64,000 nt of DNA from Lysinibacillus sp. FSL M8-0337 (GTDB lineage: Bacteria; Bacillota; Bacilli; Bacillales_A; Planococcaceae). The notes under the pieces are model-generated. The model made no database searches and was not told where the DNA came from. It was given only the letters and a program-made list of their open reading frames with translations. Made by a program: the position numbers and the translations under genes. The stretch covers positions 2,666,001 to 2,730,000 of the forward strand of contig NZ_CP151996.1 in assembly GCF_038593855.1 (NCBI RefSeq), written 5' to 3'. Positions 29,594-38,405 of this stretch are shown here, one piece after another; position 1 is the first letter of the stretch; every line of letters starts with the position of its first letter.

Positions 29594-30709
29594 ATGACAA
29601 ACAATCGACGTATTGAAACAAAACTTGTACAGCTTGGCAATTTGAGTGACCCTAGAACTGGCGCTGTTAGCCCACCCATTCATTTATCAACTGCCTATAA
29701 ACATACAGGTATCGGTGAATCAACAGGATTTGACTACGCACGTACAAAAAACCCAACGCGTGCCATTTTAGAAGCAGGTATTGCAGATTTAGAAGGTGGC
29801 GATGCTGGCTTTGCCTGTAGTTCCGGTATGGCTGCAATCCAACTGGTGATGTCTCTATTTAAACCAGGAGATGAACTCATCGTACCAGATGATTTATATG
29901 GTGGTACATATCGTCTTTTTAACTTTTTTAAAGAAACATACAATATTAAACCAATCTATTCAAAATTTGAATCGCTTGAGCAAGTAGAGGCGTTAATCAA
30001 TGACAATACGCGTGCCCTCTTTATCGAAACACCAACAAACCCACTTATGCAGGAATTTGATCTCAAAGTGTATGCTGAGCTTGCCCATCAACACGGTGCA
30101 TTGCTAATCGTAGATAATACTTTCTATACACCCTACTTCCAACGACCAATTGAACTAGGTGCCGATATTGTACTGCATTCTGCAACAAAGTATATTGGCG
30201 GACATAATGACGTATTAGCCGGTTTAGTTGTCTCAAAAGGTGCTGAGCTATCCGAACGTCTCGGCTTTATTCATAATGGTAGCGGAATGGTACTAGGAGC
30301 AATGGATTCTTGGTTATTGATTCGTGGCTTAAAAACGTTACATCTTCGCTTAAAACAACATGATGCCAATACCAAAGCGATAGCTGCTTATTTAGAGGAA
30401 GAAGAACTTGTCACAGACGTATTATATACGGGTAAAGGTGGTATGTTGTCATTCCGACTACAAAAGCCTGAATGGATTGACCCATTTCTTCGGAACTTAA
30501 AGTTAATTATTTTTGCAGAGAGCCTTGGTGGCGTTGAAAGCTTTATCACCTACCCTGCTACACAAACACATGCCGATATGCCTTACGAGGAACGTGTAGC
30601 ACGCGGCGTTTGCGATCGTTTACTACGCTTCTCTGTCGGCATCGAAGAAGCTGAAGATTTAATTGCAGATTTAAAACAAGTATTTGATACGTTGAGAAAA
30701 GAGGTATAG
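29594..30709 (+). CDS. metI: Cystathionine gamma-synthase / O-acetylhomoserine thiolyase
   Basis: A 371-aa gamma-family PLP enzyme of methionine synthesis that joins an activated homoserine to cysteine or sulfide. The PLP Lys is in LHSATKYIGGHND near residue 195 and the cofactor Tyr/Arg in FDYARTKNPTR near 42. The ATG at 29594 (MTNNRRIETKL) is chosen because upstream codons from 29552 run through the leader hairpin and are not conserved. The product feeds MetC, encoded 3 bp downstream. Confidence 0.92.
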   Translation: MTNNRRIETKLVQLGNLSDPRTGAVSPPIHLSTAYKHTGIGESTGFDYARTKNPTRAILEAGIADLEGGDAGFACSSGMAAIQLVMSLFKPGDELIVPDDLYGGTYRLFNFFKETYNIKPIYSKFESLEQVEALINDNTRALFIETPTNPLMQEFDLKVYAELAHQHGALLIVDNTFYTPYFQRPIELGADIVLHSATKYIGGHNDVLAGLVVSKGAELSERLGFIHNGSGMVLGAMDSWLLIRGLKTLHLRLKQHDANTKAIAAYLEEEELVTDVLYTGKGGMLSFRLQKPEWIDPFLRNLKLIIFAESLGGVESFITYPATQTHADMPYEERVARGVCDRLLRFSVGIEEAEDLIADLKQVFDTLRKEV

Positions 30710-30712
30710 AAA

Positions 30713-31873
30713 ATGAAACAACATATTGAGACAACGCTTATCCACGCTGGTGTACGAGATGGCTACAAAAATAAAAAAGGTGCGGTCAATGTGCCGTTGT
30801 ATGTTTCTTCAACATTTCACCAAGAAAGCATCGATGAATTCGGTGAATACGATTATGCTCGTTCAGGTAACCCAACACGTGACGCGTTAGAGAAAGCCGT
30901 TGCCGAGCTTGAAGGTGGCGTTCGTGCACATGCCTTCTCTTCTGGTATTGCAGCAGTTTCCGCAGCCTTAATGTTATTATCACAAGGTGATCACATTGTC
31001 ATTACAGAGGACGTCTATGGAGGTACATACCGCTTTGTGTCAAAAGTATTACCTCGATTCGGGATTACACATACGTTCGTGGATTTTACTGATATAGCGG
31101 CGGTTGAAGCTGCTATTACACCTACTACAAAGCTTCTCTATATGGAGACACCATCAAATCCTACATTAGGAATTACAGATATCCGTGCAGTAGTCGCACT
31201 AGCTAAACAACATCAATGTCTAACGTTTTTAGATAATACATTTATGACACCTTTACACCAACGACCTCTTGACTTAGGTGTAGATGTCGTCATTCATAGT
31301 GCCACGAAGTTTTTATCTGGCCACTCTGATATTATTGCAGGACTCACTGTAACAGCAGATGAACAACTAGGAAACGACCTGTATTTTATCCAAAATTCTT
31401 TTGGTAATATTTTAGGTGTACAAGATTCCTTCACACTACTACAAAATATGAAAACAACCGATGTACGTTTTAGCCGTTCTGCTGCATCCGCACAAAAGAT
31501 TGCACAGTTTTTAGAAGCAAATTCCCTTGTCGAGCAAGTGTATTACCCAGGTCTTGCCTCACATCCTGGCTATGCCATTCATCAAAGCCAATGTACAAGT
31601 GCAGGCGCTGTCTTGTCGTTCCGCCTACCTACCTATGCAGCAGCGAAAGCATTAGTAGAAGCGATGAAGATTCCCGTCTTTGCTGTATCTCTTGGTGGTG
31701 TGGAATCTATTCTTTCCTACCCAGCAAAAATGAGCCATGCAGCTATGGAGCCTGAAGAACGGATCAAACGTGGCATTACAGATGGATTATTACGATTCTC
31801 AGTCGGTTTGGAGCATGTGGATGATTTAATTGCAGACTTTGCCCAAGCATTAGAAATTGCCGCTAAAGCGTAA
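30713..31873 (+). CDS. metC: Cystathionine beta-lyase
   Basis: A 386-aa PLP enzyme that cleaves cystathionine to homocysteine, pyruvate and ammonia. The PLP Lys is in IHSATKFLSGHSD near residue 197 and YDYARSGNPTRD lies near 43. It is clearly a paralogue of metI and follows it by 3 bp with AGAGGTATAG overlapping the metI end, so both are one unit. B. subtilis has the same metI-metC pair, there under a SAM riboswitch; none is visible here. Confidence 0.92.
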   Translation: MKQHIETTLIHAGVRDGYKNKKGAVNVPLYVSSTFHQESIDEFGEYDYARSGNPTRDALEKAVAELEGGVRAHAFSSGIAAVSAALMLLSQGDHIVITEDVYGGTYRFVSKVLPRFGITHTFVDFTDIAAVEAAITPTTKLLYMETPSNPTLGITDIRAVVALAKQHQCLTFLDNTFMTPLHQRPLDLGVDVVIHSATKFLSGHSDIIAGLTVTADEQLGNDLYFIQNSFGNILGVQDSFTLLQNMKTTDVRFSRSAASAQKIAQFLEANSLVEQVYYPGLASHPGYAIHQSQCTSAGAVLSFRLPTYAAAKALVEAMKIPVFAVSLGGVESILSYPAKMSHAAMEPEERIKRGITDGLLRFSVGLEHVDDLIADFAQALEIAAKA

Positions 31874-31887
31874 AAACAGAAACTTGC

Positions 31888-31998
31888 GTGACTGGCACCA
31901 ACCCACTTCGAATTTCAGACGAGCACAGTGTAAGCCGTTGAAATCTAAGTGGGTTTTTAATTTACCTAAAAATTCAGAATCGTTTGGGTGCCAGGCAC
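31888..31998 (+). repeat. Dispersed GTGNCTGGCACC repeat enclosing the metC terminator
   Basis: Ends GTGACTGGCACC (31888-31899) and GGTGCCAGGCAC (31987-31998) are inverted copies with one mismatch. Between them is a long hairpin (31900-31955, AACCCACTT pairing with AAGTGGGTT, inner GAATTTCA pairing with TTGAAATC) with a TTTTTAATTT tail that should terminate metC. The right end plus its ATTCAGAAT flank resembles the sequence at 41398-41444. Confidence 0.6.
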
Positions 31999-32411
31999 TA
32001 GACAATACGATATAAATAATCGCCATGTCCTTTTGCTAGCTCAACATCATGTTCCTTTTCAATCCAATAAAACGTAAATTGAAGGTTGCCCTCGTTTAAG
32101 CCTGTTGGATTGTGTTGCCAAGTATGTTGTAACTCATTTGAAGTTAAATGGAAAAAATAGCGTTTTTGCAATGCTCCTGAATAATGCTCAGCATAATCCT
32201 GTGCGATAAGGCCTTGTACTTCTAAATTTGTTAAACCCGTTTCCTCCACCATCTCTCGTATAACTGCTTCAAGTGGCGTTTCTCCGTCTTCAATTGTACC
32301 TTTTGGAATTTGAATGCCCGCTCCCTCTGTATTTTGCTCAAATACAAGGACCTGAATCCGATCGTCATATTTTCGGGTAATATAACCAAATGCTTTTTCT
32401 AAAACTTGCAT
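31998..32411 (-). CDS. NUDIX hydrolase
   Basis: A 137-aa NUDIX domain protein. The NUDIX box is complete: GTIEDGETPLEAVIREMVEETGL (within residues 38-60) matches Gx5Ex7REUxEExGU, so Mg-dependent hydrolysis of a nucleoside diphosphate-linked compound is expected. The substrate is not predictable. AAGGGGGATG precedes the ATG. The stop codon overlaps the end of the dispersed repeat. It is divergent from the neighbouring acetyltransferase gene. Confidence 0.88.
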   Translation of the reverse strand: MQVLEKAFGYITRKYDDRIQVLVFEQNTEGAGIQIPKGTIEDGETPLEAVIREMVEETGLTNLEVQGLIAQDYAEHYSGALQKRYFFHLTSNELQHTWQHNPTGLNEGNLQFTFYWIEKEHDVELAKGHGDYLYRIV

Positions 32412-32484
32412 AAAAACATCCCCCTTGGTCGTTACGTTATATGTTACAATATATAGAAATTATTGAAATTGTAGGTGATATGTA

Positions 32485-32979
32485 GTGACACTCATTATAC
32501 GACAAATGAATGAAGATGACATCTCTTTTGTTCAAGAAATTGCGCAAACAACTTGGGCTGCAACATATGAAGGTATCATACCAAAACATATTCAAGAACG
32601 ATTTCTTCAAGCCGCCTATAGTAATGAACGTTTAACATGCCGTCTTCAAACAAGCCCTTTTTTAGTGGCAACAGTTGGTGAGTCTCTTATTGGCTTTGCT
32701 AATTTTTCAAATGTTAATGAAGAGGGACAAGCCGAGTTACTCGCTATTTACCTCCTTCCAACCGCTCAACATAAAGGCATCGGTTCAGCTCTATTGGAAA
32801 ACGGTATTCAAAGATTACAAGGAGCAACCTCGCTTACTGTATGCGTTGAGAAAGACAATAGAATCGGTAGACAATTCTACAGCGCAAAGGGCTTCCAACA
32901 AGTAGACGAATTTGATGAGTTATTTGAAGGGCATATGTTAAAAACAATACGTTTGATTCTACCATTAGCAAAAAAATAA
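32485..32979 (+). CDS. GNAT family N-acetyltransferase
   Basis: A 164-aa single-domain acetyltransferase. The acetyl-CoA pyrophosphate-binding motif is LPTAQHKGIGSALLENG near residues 90-106, followed by VEKDNRIGRQFYSAKGFQQV, a typical motif B. The GTG start is supported by AGGTGAT upstream. Substrate unknown; it could be a small molecule or a protein N-terminus. Confidence 0.85.
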   Translation: MTLIIRQMNEDDISFVQEIAQTTWAATYEGIIPKHIQERFLQAAYSNERLTCRLQTSPFLVATVGESLIGFANFSNVNEEGQAELLAIYLLPTAQHKGIGSALLENGIQRLQGATSLTVCVEKDNRIGRQFYSAKGFQQVDEFDELFEGHMLKTIRLILPLAKK

Positions 32980-33026
32980 CGGTGTCACTGTCTTCGTCTT
33001 ATTAGGAAATATTCTAGTGTTGCCCT

Positions 33027-33371
33027 CTATTTTATAGGCAAATCAATTTGCTTAGATTGAATAACGAGGGCTGTTAACCCTTTGTCACTGCCGGACTCAT
33101 GGGCTTGTCCCACTTGCCAAAAAACACCATCCCCCTGTTTTACGACTAATTTCTCTCGATTCTCACCACAAACCCATCCCTCTCCTTCAATAACTATAAA
33201 TAGCTGTGGAACAGGTGCTTCATGCAGACCGACAAATCCGCCCGCTTCTATGTATATAAACCCTATATTTGTTGGCTCCACTGTTGTCATTATTTTTGTG
33301 TAAAATGAATGCAACGAGTTGTAATGGTGAATGGCATTAGCGCCGTCCTTTGTAAACTTATAAATTTTCAT
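33027..33371 (-). CDS. Cupin domain protein
   Basis: A 114-aa single-domain cupin with GGFVGLHEAPVPQLFIVIEGEGWV (about residues 42-66), matching the first cupin motif with a His and a Glu as metal ligands, and a second motif ending in GQAHESG. ATG at 33371 (MKIYKFTKDG) has AAAGAGG seven bases upstream and is preferred over 33404, which would overlap the upstream gene's stop. It follows an acetyltransferase gene on the same strand, so both are probably co-transcribed. Function unknown. Confidence 0.82.
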   Translation of the reverse strand: MKIYKFTKDGANAIHHYNSLHSFYTKIMTTVEPTNIGFIYIEAGGFVGLHEAPVPQLFIVIEGEGWVCGENREKLVVKQGDGVFWQVGQAHESGSDKGLTALVIQSKQIDLPIK

Positions 33372-33403
33372 AAAAAAACCTCTTTCTAATAAGAAAATAT
33401 GCA

Positions 33404-33919
33404 TTAAACCAATTTGTACATTAATATATCATCAACATATAGATTATCAGCAATTTTGATTTCATGTATCTTTCTACCTTCTTCGATAAAACCCATTTTT
33501 CGATAAAGGGCAATAGCACTGATATTGCTTGAAAAAACGCCTAAACAAACTTTCTCAATCATTGGATTGGCAGCTGCCCATATCAGTAGTTCTTCAATTA
33601 AACGTTTCCCAATCCCTTGCCCTCGTTGATCTTTTCGAACCATCAATCCAAAGCTACCTGTATGGGCTAGACGTTTTCGTTCTGGCGATTGAAAGGCTAA
33701 CCAGCCAACTATCGTCTTATTGCATTCAGCAATAAGGATAATGTCACGATCATTCACTGATTTCTTCTGTATCCATGCTTGCTGATCTTCAATCGTTTGT
33801 TGAAATTCTTCTTCGGTGGAGATGAAATATCGATCTTCAGCTATTACTTCCTGCTGGATTTTCAGCATTTGTTGTGCATCTGCAAGACATGCGACGCGAA
33901 TGTTTATTTGCTTGCTCAT
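33404..33919 (-). CDS. GNAT family N-acetyltransferase
   Basis: A 171-aa acetyltransferase with acetyl-CoA motif VRKDQRGQGIGKRLIEELL near residues 96-114 and the NISAIALYRKMGFIEEGRK motif B near 132. The overall pattern is like RimI/phosphinothricin acetyltransferase-type proteins. GGGAGGAAC lies before the ATG. The cupin gene follows after about 30 bp. Substrate unknown. Confidence 0.87.
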   Translation of the reverse strand: MSKQINIRVACLADAQQMLKIQQEVIAEDRYFISTEEEFQQTIEDQQAWIQKKSVNDRDIILIAECNKTIVGWLAFQSPERKRLAHTGSFGLMVRKDQRGQGIGKRLIEELLIWAAANPMIEKVCLGVFSSNISAIALYRKMGFIEEGRKIHEIKIADNLYVDDILMYKLV

Positions 33920-33989
33920 TCTAGTTCCTCCCTTGTCGACACTTCCTTTATTTTACTACACATCCAATACTTATATAGTACATAACTTT

Positions 33990-34022
33990 AAATAAAAAAA
34001 GCCCAGAAAAATTTCTGGGCTT
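33990..34022 (-). terminator. Terminator of small-transcript cassette copy 1
   Basis: AAGCCCAGAAA pairs with TTTCTGGGCTT with a two-base centre, followed on the minus strand by seven Ts. On the plus strand no T-run follows. Confidence 0.85.
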
Positions 34023-34049
34023 GATGACACTTATTACTTCTAGGCATGA

Positions 34050-34202
34050 TTAAAACTGTCGGGCTTTCGCTTCACTTCTCAAGATACGGTTATGGAGAGT
34101 TATCTCCGTTTCACCATTTACTTGAGATTTTGAACGCTTAATCCTTGTCCAGTTACGGTGGATTTTTTGAGATTTCGGGTCTAATTGTTCCGGCCTACTC
34201 AT
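34050..34202 (-). CDS. Small basic protein (50 aa), unrecognised
   Basis: A 50-codon ORF beginning MSRPEQLDPKSQKIHRNW and ending SEAKARQF. It is rich in Lys, Arg, Gln and Ser, with no hydrophobic segment. The ribosome-binding site GAGGAGGATGTAAA is excellent and a terminator follows about 30 bp after the stop. The second copy of the cassette (37778-37870) keeps the ribosome-binding site and MS start but diverges and stops after 30 codons. That leaves open whether the protein or the RNA is the product. It is not a known small acid-soluble spore protein as far as can be judged by eye. Confidence 0.5.
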   Translation of the reverse strand: MSRPEQLDPKSQKIHRNWTRIKRSKSQVNGETEITLHNRILRSEAKARQF

Positions 34203-34316
34203 TTTACATCCTCCTCATCATTATAGACTTTATAAGTGAATCCATGTTAGTATGACCGTTCCTTTAAAAGACTACACCCTCTTTTTTTGAAATGACGAAA
34301 AAAATCTTTACGTTTG

Positions 34317-35990
34317 TTATTTGTTAACACTAGCAAAGTTATTTTCACCATTATAAATCCTTAACATATTGCGTCCGCTCTCCTTTGCAATATAAAGAGC
34401 TTGATCTGCCTTATCGATTAGCTCATAAAAGGTCGAGATATCAGCCTCATTTGCATATTCAGCTATGCCGACACTCACTGTCATATGAATAAACTGTTCA
34501 CCTACATGAAAAGGATGTTGCTCAACATTTTTTCTTATACGCTCTGCTATTTTCACAGCACTTTCTAACGAAGTCGAAGGACACAAAATAACAAATTCCT
34601 CACCACCGTATCTCGTTGTAATATCCTTTCTTCTGACAGATTCCTTTATGATCGTTGCAACATGCTTTAATACCTCATCACCAATTAAATGCCCGTAATG
34701 GTCGTTAACCTTTTTGAAAAAATCGATGTCAATCGCGATACAGGAACAATGATTGTCTTCATTTTTACATCCCTGAAAAACTTGCTCTCCTTGCTCGATT
34801 AAATATCGACGATTATAAAGTTTTGTTAGCTGGCATGTAACCGATAGTTCCTTTAGCAATATTGTGTCTTCTTTCACTTTTGTACTCATCTCATTAAAAG
34901 ACGAACAAAGCTCCTGAAACTCTTTAGCATAAGGAGCTAGCTGTTTTTCATTGATTTTATAATCATAGTTACCTTGCTCCACTTTGGCAACGCCTTCCAG
35001 TAGCTGTTCGATGGGTTCCTCTATTTTTTTTGTAATAAGTAACATTACTTTAATAGTGAAAAATGTACCTAATAAGATACATACAGCTAGCAACCCAAAT
35101 CTTTTAAACAGAGGTGAATATGCTTCCATCAGATTGACTTCAGAAATAATGTACCATTTCCCTTGATTAATTGGCTTATTTTTAGCCAAAACCCATTGTC
35201 CCTTAGCATCCTTATAAGTATTTAATGAGGACTTTAATGCATCCGTTTGAGCCATCATAAAAATTCGTTTATCAATCATTTCATTTTTTAAAATTATATT
35301 TTGACCATTCGCATCTTTCTTTTTCTTGTTGGTATCGAATTCCGTTAGTAAGGTTCCATCCCGATTGACAATATATGCATGCCCTTGAAAACCGACTCTT
35401 GATTCATTTAAAAGTTGATCGATTGTATTAAAATTCACTGTGCCAAACACAACACCATTAAATTGTTGTTGCTCATCAAGAATTGGAGAGGCAAAAGCGA
35501 TAATTGGCTGTTTTGTAACTTTACTAATCAATACATCTGTTATATATTGCTGTTTCGTTTTCTTCGCGACTTGAAAATACTCACGATTACTTACATCAAT
35601 CCCAACTCCATTTTGTTGATATTCGGTTACAGTATCGAACTGCACTATCCCTTCTTTGTTCACAAAAACTAAATCAGTAAAAACGGATTGCTTTTTAAAT
35701 TCTTGAAAATAAGCTTGTGATTCTTTATGCTGATAGCCTTTTACAAAATCTAAATTCGTCATAGTATGTATATCTTTTGAGCGCTCCATTAACCAGCTTT
35801 CAAAAAAATAGGTTTGAGCGTCTAAGTAATGGGTCATTTCTACTTTTTGCTGGTTAATCGTTTGCTGATATTCAATAAAAATTGTAGGAATAAAAATACA
35901 TAAACTAATGATAAAAATAATTACAATGTGGCCTCTTCGAAGCTGATTTTTTATCGTATTTTGGCACAAAACTTTCTTAACAGTTTTCAA
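34317..35990 (-). CDS. Membrane diguanylate cyclase with Cache sensor, HAMP and GGDEF domains
   Basis: A 557-aa c-di-GMP synthase. Domains in order: membrane helix (about residues 22-42), extracytoplasmic Cache sensor to about 290, second membrane helix near 300-320, HAMP-like linker, and GGDEF domain from about 385. The active site is RYGGEEF and an RxxD inhibitory site (RRKD) lies five residues before it, so product feedback is expected. The TTG at 35990 is chosen because GGAGGT sits seven bases upstream; the ATG at 36014 would need translation through that site. The signal sensed is unknown. Confidence 0.9.
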   Translation of the reverse strand: MKTVKKVLCQNTIKNQLRRGHIVIIFIISLCIFIPTIFIEYQQTINQQKVEMTHYLDAQTYFFESWLMERSKDIHTMTNLDFVKGYQHKESQAYFQEFKKQSVFTDLVFVNKEGIVQFDTVTEYQQNGVGIDVSNREYFQVAKKTKQQYITDVLISKVTKQPIIAFASPILDEQQQFNGVVFGTVNFNTIDQLLNESRVGFQGHAYIVNRDGTLLTEFDTNKKKKDANGQNIILKNEMIDKRIFMMAQTDALKSSLNTYKDAKGQWVLAKNKPINQGKWYIISEVNLMEAYSPLFKRFGLLAVCILLGTFFTIKVMLLITKKIEEPIEQLLEGVAKVEQGNYDYKINEKQLAPYAKEFQELCSSFNEMSTKVKEDTILLKELSVTCQLTKLYNRRYLIEQGEQVFQGCKNEDNHCSCIAIDIDFFKKVNDHYGHLIGDEVLKHVATIIKESVRRKDITTRYGGEEFVILCPSTSLESAVKIAERIRKNVEQHPFHVGEQFIHMTVSVGIAEYANEADISTFYELIDKADQALYIAKESGRNMLRIYNGENNFASVNK

Positions 35991-36253
35991 AGCCTTACCT
36001 CCGCAAAAACACATCCATTTTTTACTATTTATATGGAAATTTTTTTATTTTCATCATTAAAAATACCACACTACCGTGATTGTGACAGTGAGAAATTACA
36101 TAGTTAGTTAACTTTTTAATCTTTATTAGGAGGAGAAATTTACAAAATGTTAAATATCGGATAATTCTGACACTCGTTACTTCACCCTTTTAAAGACGAA
36201 AACAGCCACAACATAAGTCGAACCTGACCTATGTTGTGACCATTTGTCTATTG

Positions 36254-37546
36254 CTACTGATCATTGGCGATAAATTTGTGAATAGCTGGCAATAACTTTG
36301 GATGTAGTGGCAATGTTGGGTCTGCGTAAGTCGCTAAATTCTTCGTTCGATCCTCCGGTGCATTTTTTAGAATATGATTCATGCCCTCCATATAGAGAAG
36401 TTCAGCTTTTTCATTGCCTTGCTTCAACGCTTCGGCATCTGTTGTTTTCACTTGGATATCTGTCGTTCCTTGAATCAGTAACACGCGTCCCTTTACGTGT
36501 TGAAGTTCAGTAGCTGGATTATATTTCAGCCATGACATCATATATGGCTGTACAGAAGGTCTAAATAATGCTTGTAGCTCTGGCGATACATGTTGCACTT
36601 GCTCCCCTTTTTTCAGTGCGGCCAGAATCATATTAGTTTCAGTTGTTAGAGCAGGTGTTAATTGTCCTGATAATTGCTCTAAAAGTAACGTATCAGCGGT
36701 TCTACCTGCGCCTGCTATTGACACAAATGATTCCACATTGATCTTTTGAGCGGCGAGCATACCAATTAATGACCCTTCACTATGCCCAATAATATGAACG
36801 CTTGAAAAAGCTTGATTGGCGGACAGTGCATGAATGATTTGCACTGCATCGTCAACATATTGATCGATGGTGATATCCTCTTCCTTTTTCAATAGGGAAG
36901 CATTATCCCCGATACCTCGTTTATCGTATCGAACACTTGCAATACCATCTTGGGCTAATCCTTCTGCAAGCATTTTCAAACTATTATTTTGTCCAGCAAT
37001 TGCGGAATTCCCATCCTTATCTGTCGGGCCAGAACCTGCAATAATGAGTACGACTGGTGAAGGCTCCTTAGTGCTTTTTTGCAGTGCGACTGTTAAATCG
37101 CCATCCTTAACTGGAACTGTGAATGTTTCGTAGGAGACAGGTTGTTCTGGCTGTTCTTCATAACGCTTTAAAATAAGGCGGAATTCTCCTCCATTTTGAT
37201 TAAACGTAGCTTCAATTTGCTCGTCTTTTAACGTTCCGTTTACCTCAATGGCCGAGCCATTTAAACGAATGCTAATGTGTACTTTATTACCACTATATGA
37301 CACACTTTTAAAGGGATAATTACTTAACCCTTGTGCAGGAACAGATAATGATCCGCCCTCTTTTTGTAAGTCTACAATAATAGGCAGTGGACCATTTGGA
37401 AGTTCAATATCCCCTGCCCATTTCCCGATTAGCTGTTCATTCATAGCAGGTTCATCCTCCTTTTTGTCGACCTGTGTTGCTTTTTCTTTTGGCGAACAGG
37501 CAACTAATGCGATTGCTATCAAACATAGTACAAAAAGTTTTTTCAT
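36254..37546 (-). CDS. Alpha/beta hydrolase lipoprotein
   Basis: A 430-aa predicted lipoprotein: signal MKKLFVLCLIAIALVAC with lipobox Cys17 and a following SPKEKATQ linker. Residues about 35-140 form a beta-rich N-terminal domain; an alpha/beta hydrolase domain follows with the nucleophile elbow GHSEGSLIG near 255, oxyanion GSGPTDKDGN near 170 and a probable His in GMNHILK near 392. An esterase or peptidase acting outside the membrane is likely. ATG at 37546 follows GGGAGGG. A weak hairpin (36207-36238) lies downstream. Confidence 0.85.
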   Translation of the reverse strand: MKKLFVLCLIAIALVACSPKEKATQVDKKEDEPAMNEQLIGKWAGDIELPNGPLPIIVDLQKEGGSLSVPAQGLSNYPFKSVSYSGNKVHISIRLNGSAIEVNGTLKDEQIEATFNQNGGEFRLILKRYEEQPEQPVSYETFTVPVKDGDLTVALQKSTKEPSPVVLIIAGSGPTDKDGNSAIAGQNNSLKMLAEGLAQDGIASVRYDKRGIGDNASLLKKEEDITIDQYVDDAVQIIHALSANQAFSSVHIIGHSEGSLIGMLAAQKINVESFVSIAGAGRTADTLLLEQLSGQLTPALTTETNMILAALKKGEQVQHVSPELQALFRPSVQPYMMSWLKYNPATELQHVKGRVLLIQGTTDIQVKTTDAEALKQGNEKAELLYMEGMNHILKNAPEDRTKNLATYADPTLPLHPKLLPAIHKFIANDQ

Positions 37547-37662
37547 CAAAACCCTCCCTTATAACAATACGCATAATAAACACTCAAATTGTTATACGTT
37601 TGCGACTCCATCTGTCATACTTAGAGTATAACAGTTTATTTGCAATATCAACTAAATTTAGC

Positions 37663-37923
37663 AAAAAAGAAAGACCCAGAAAAATTCTGGGTCCTTGGAC
37701 ACTTATACCTTCTATTTGATTGTACAGTTGTGGTTTCTACTTCATCTTAAGATACAGTAACCCAGAGATATCTCTCATTACCTACTCCTTAAGATATGTG
37801 AAGCATAAACCTTATTCAGCTGTGGCGGACTTTCCTGAGATTCGTTGTCTACTGGAGTTGAACTACTCATTCTGCATCCTCCTCATCATATTAGATGATT
37901 AAGTGTATCCTTTAACAGTATGG
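37663..37923 (-). ncRNA. Small-transcript cassette, copy 2
   Basis: This fills most of the ~425-bp gap between the hydrolase and the CMD gene. It matches copy 1 from CATACT (37918-37923) through GATGAGGAGGATG to the terminator (GACCCAG pairing with CTGGGTC, 37673-37693, then TTTCTTTTTT on the minus strand). Stems are ATCTTAAG/CTTAAGAT (37744-37751 with 37788-37795) around the palindrome AGAGATATCTCT (37764-37775). An ORF of 30 codons (37778-37870, MSSSTPVDNESQ...) starts at the same place as in copy 1 but stops early, while the structure continues. Confidence 0.5.
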
Positions 37924-37973
37924 GCCATATTCCAAAACTCTATACATGTTGTTAAAAAATTTTTATCGCTTGT

Positions 37974-38363
37974 TTATTTTATAGTTAGCTGCTTTTCCGC
38001 AAATACTTGTTGAGCAATCGTTAGCGCATTTTGTACACGAGGAAAGCCGATATAGGGCACTAATTGCAATAGTGCTTCCACAATTTCTGTTGGTGTTAAT
38101 CCTGCATGCAACCCTCGTGTTATATGGGTTTTCGTTTGTGGTACAGCACTTTGTGTAACAACTGCTGTGATCACGACAAGTGCTCGACTTTTCGCATCAA
38201 GCCCTGGGCGTGAATAGACATCTCCATAGGCAAACTCGATAATCATTTTGCGCAAATCGGGCGCTATGTCAGCGAGGGCATCCGATTCTACCATACGGTA
38301 TGCCTCTTCTTCTGTTACATATTGCTTCATTGTTTCTAACCCCTTTGTAAAACGATCCGTCAT
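37974..38363 (-). CDS. Carboxymuconolactone decarboxylase family protein
   Basis: A 129-aa all-helical CMD-family protein. The core block SRALVVITAVVTQSAVPQTKTHITRGLHAGLTPTEIVEALLQLVPYIGFPR (within residues 58-110) matches the family, including the His in the THI position, but the CxxC pair of AhpD-type peroxidases is absent. Its role is therefore unclear: true lactone decarboxylation is not implied by the family name alone. It stands alone. Confidence 0.85.
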   Translation of the reverse strand: MTDRFTKGLETMKQYVTEEEAYRMVESDALADIAPDLRKMIIEFAYGDVYSRPGLDAKSRALVVITAVVTQSAVPQTKTHITRGLHAGLTPTEIVEALLQLVPYIGFPRVQNALTIAQQVFAEKQLTIK

Positions 38364-38405
38364 ATGACATTTCTCCCCTTTTTACATGACTATATGTTCC
38401 TTATA

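Larger units (their letters stand above)
33985..34254 (-). ncRNA. Small-transcript cassette, copy 1 (conserved structure plus terminator)
   Basis: This fills most of the 397-bp gap between the acetyltransferase and the diguanylate cyclase. From CATACT (34249-34254) through GATGAGGAGGATG to the terminator, it is similar along its length to 37663-37923. Conserved stems are TCTCAAG/CTTGAGA (34077-34083 with 34121-34127) around GGAGA/TCTCC (34094-34098 with 34103-34107). The terminator (33999-34009 with 34012-34022) has a TTTTTTT tail on the minus strand. In copy 2 some stem bases differ in pairs, keeping the pairing. It also contains the 50-codon ORF at 34050-34202. A coding mRNA, an sRNA or a dual-function RNA are all possible. 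Confidence 0.5.

Noticed and set aside
29400..29594. SAM (S-box) riboswitch before metI
   Set aside because: Searched by eye for the conserved AGAGGTGGAGGGA and downstream blocks on the plus strand; not found.
37778..37870. 30-codon ORF in cassette copy 2 as a separate gene
   Set aside because: Good ribosome-binding site but the frame ends early relative to copy 1; recorded within the cassette entry rather than as a coding gene.
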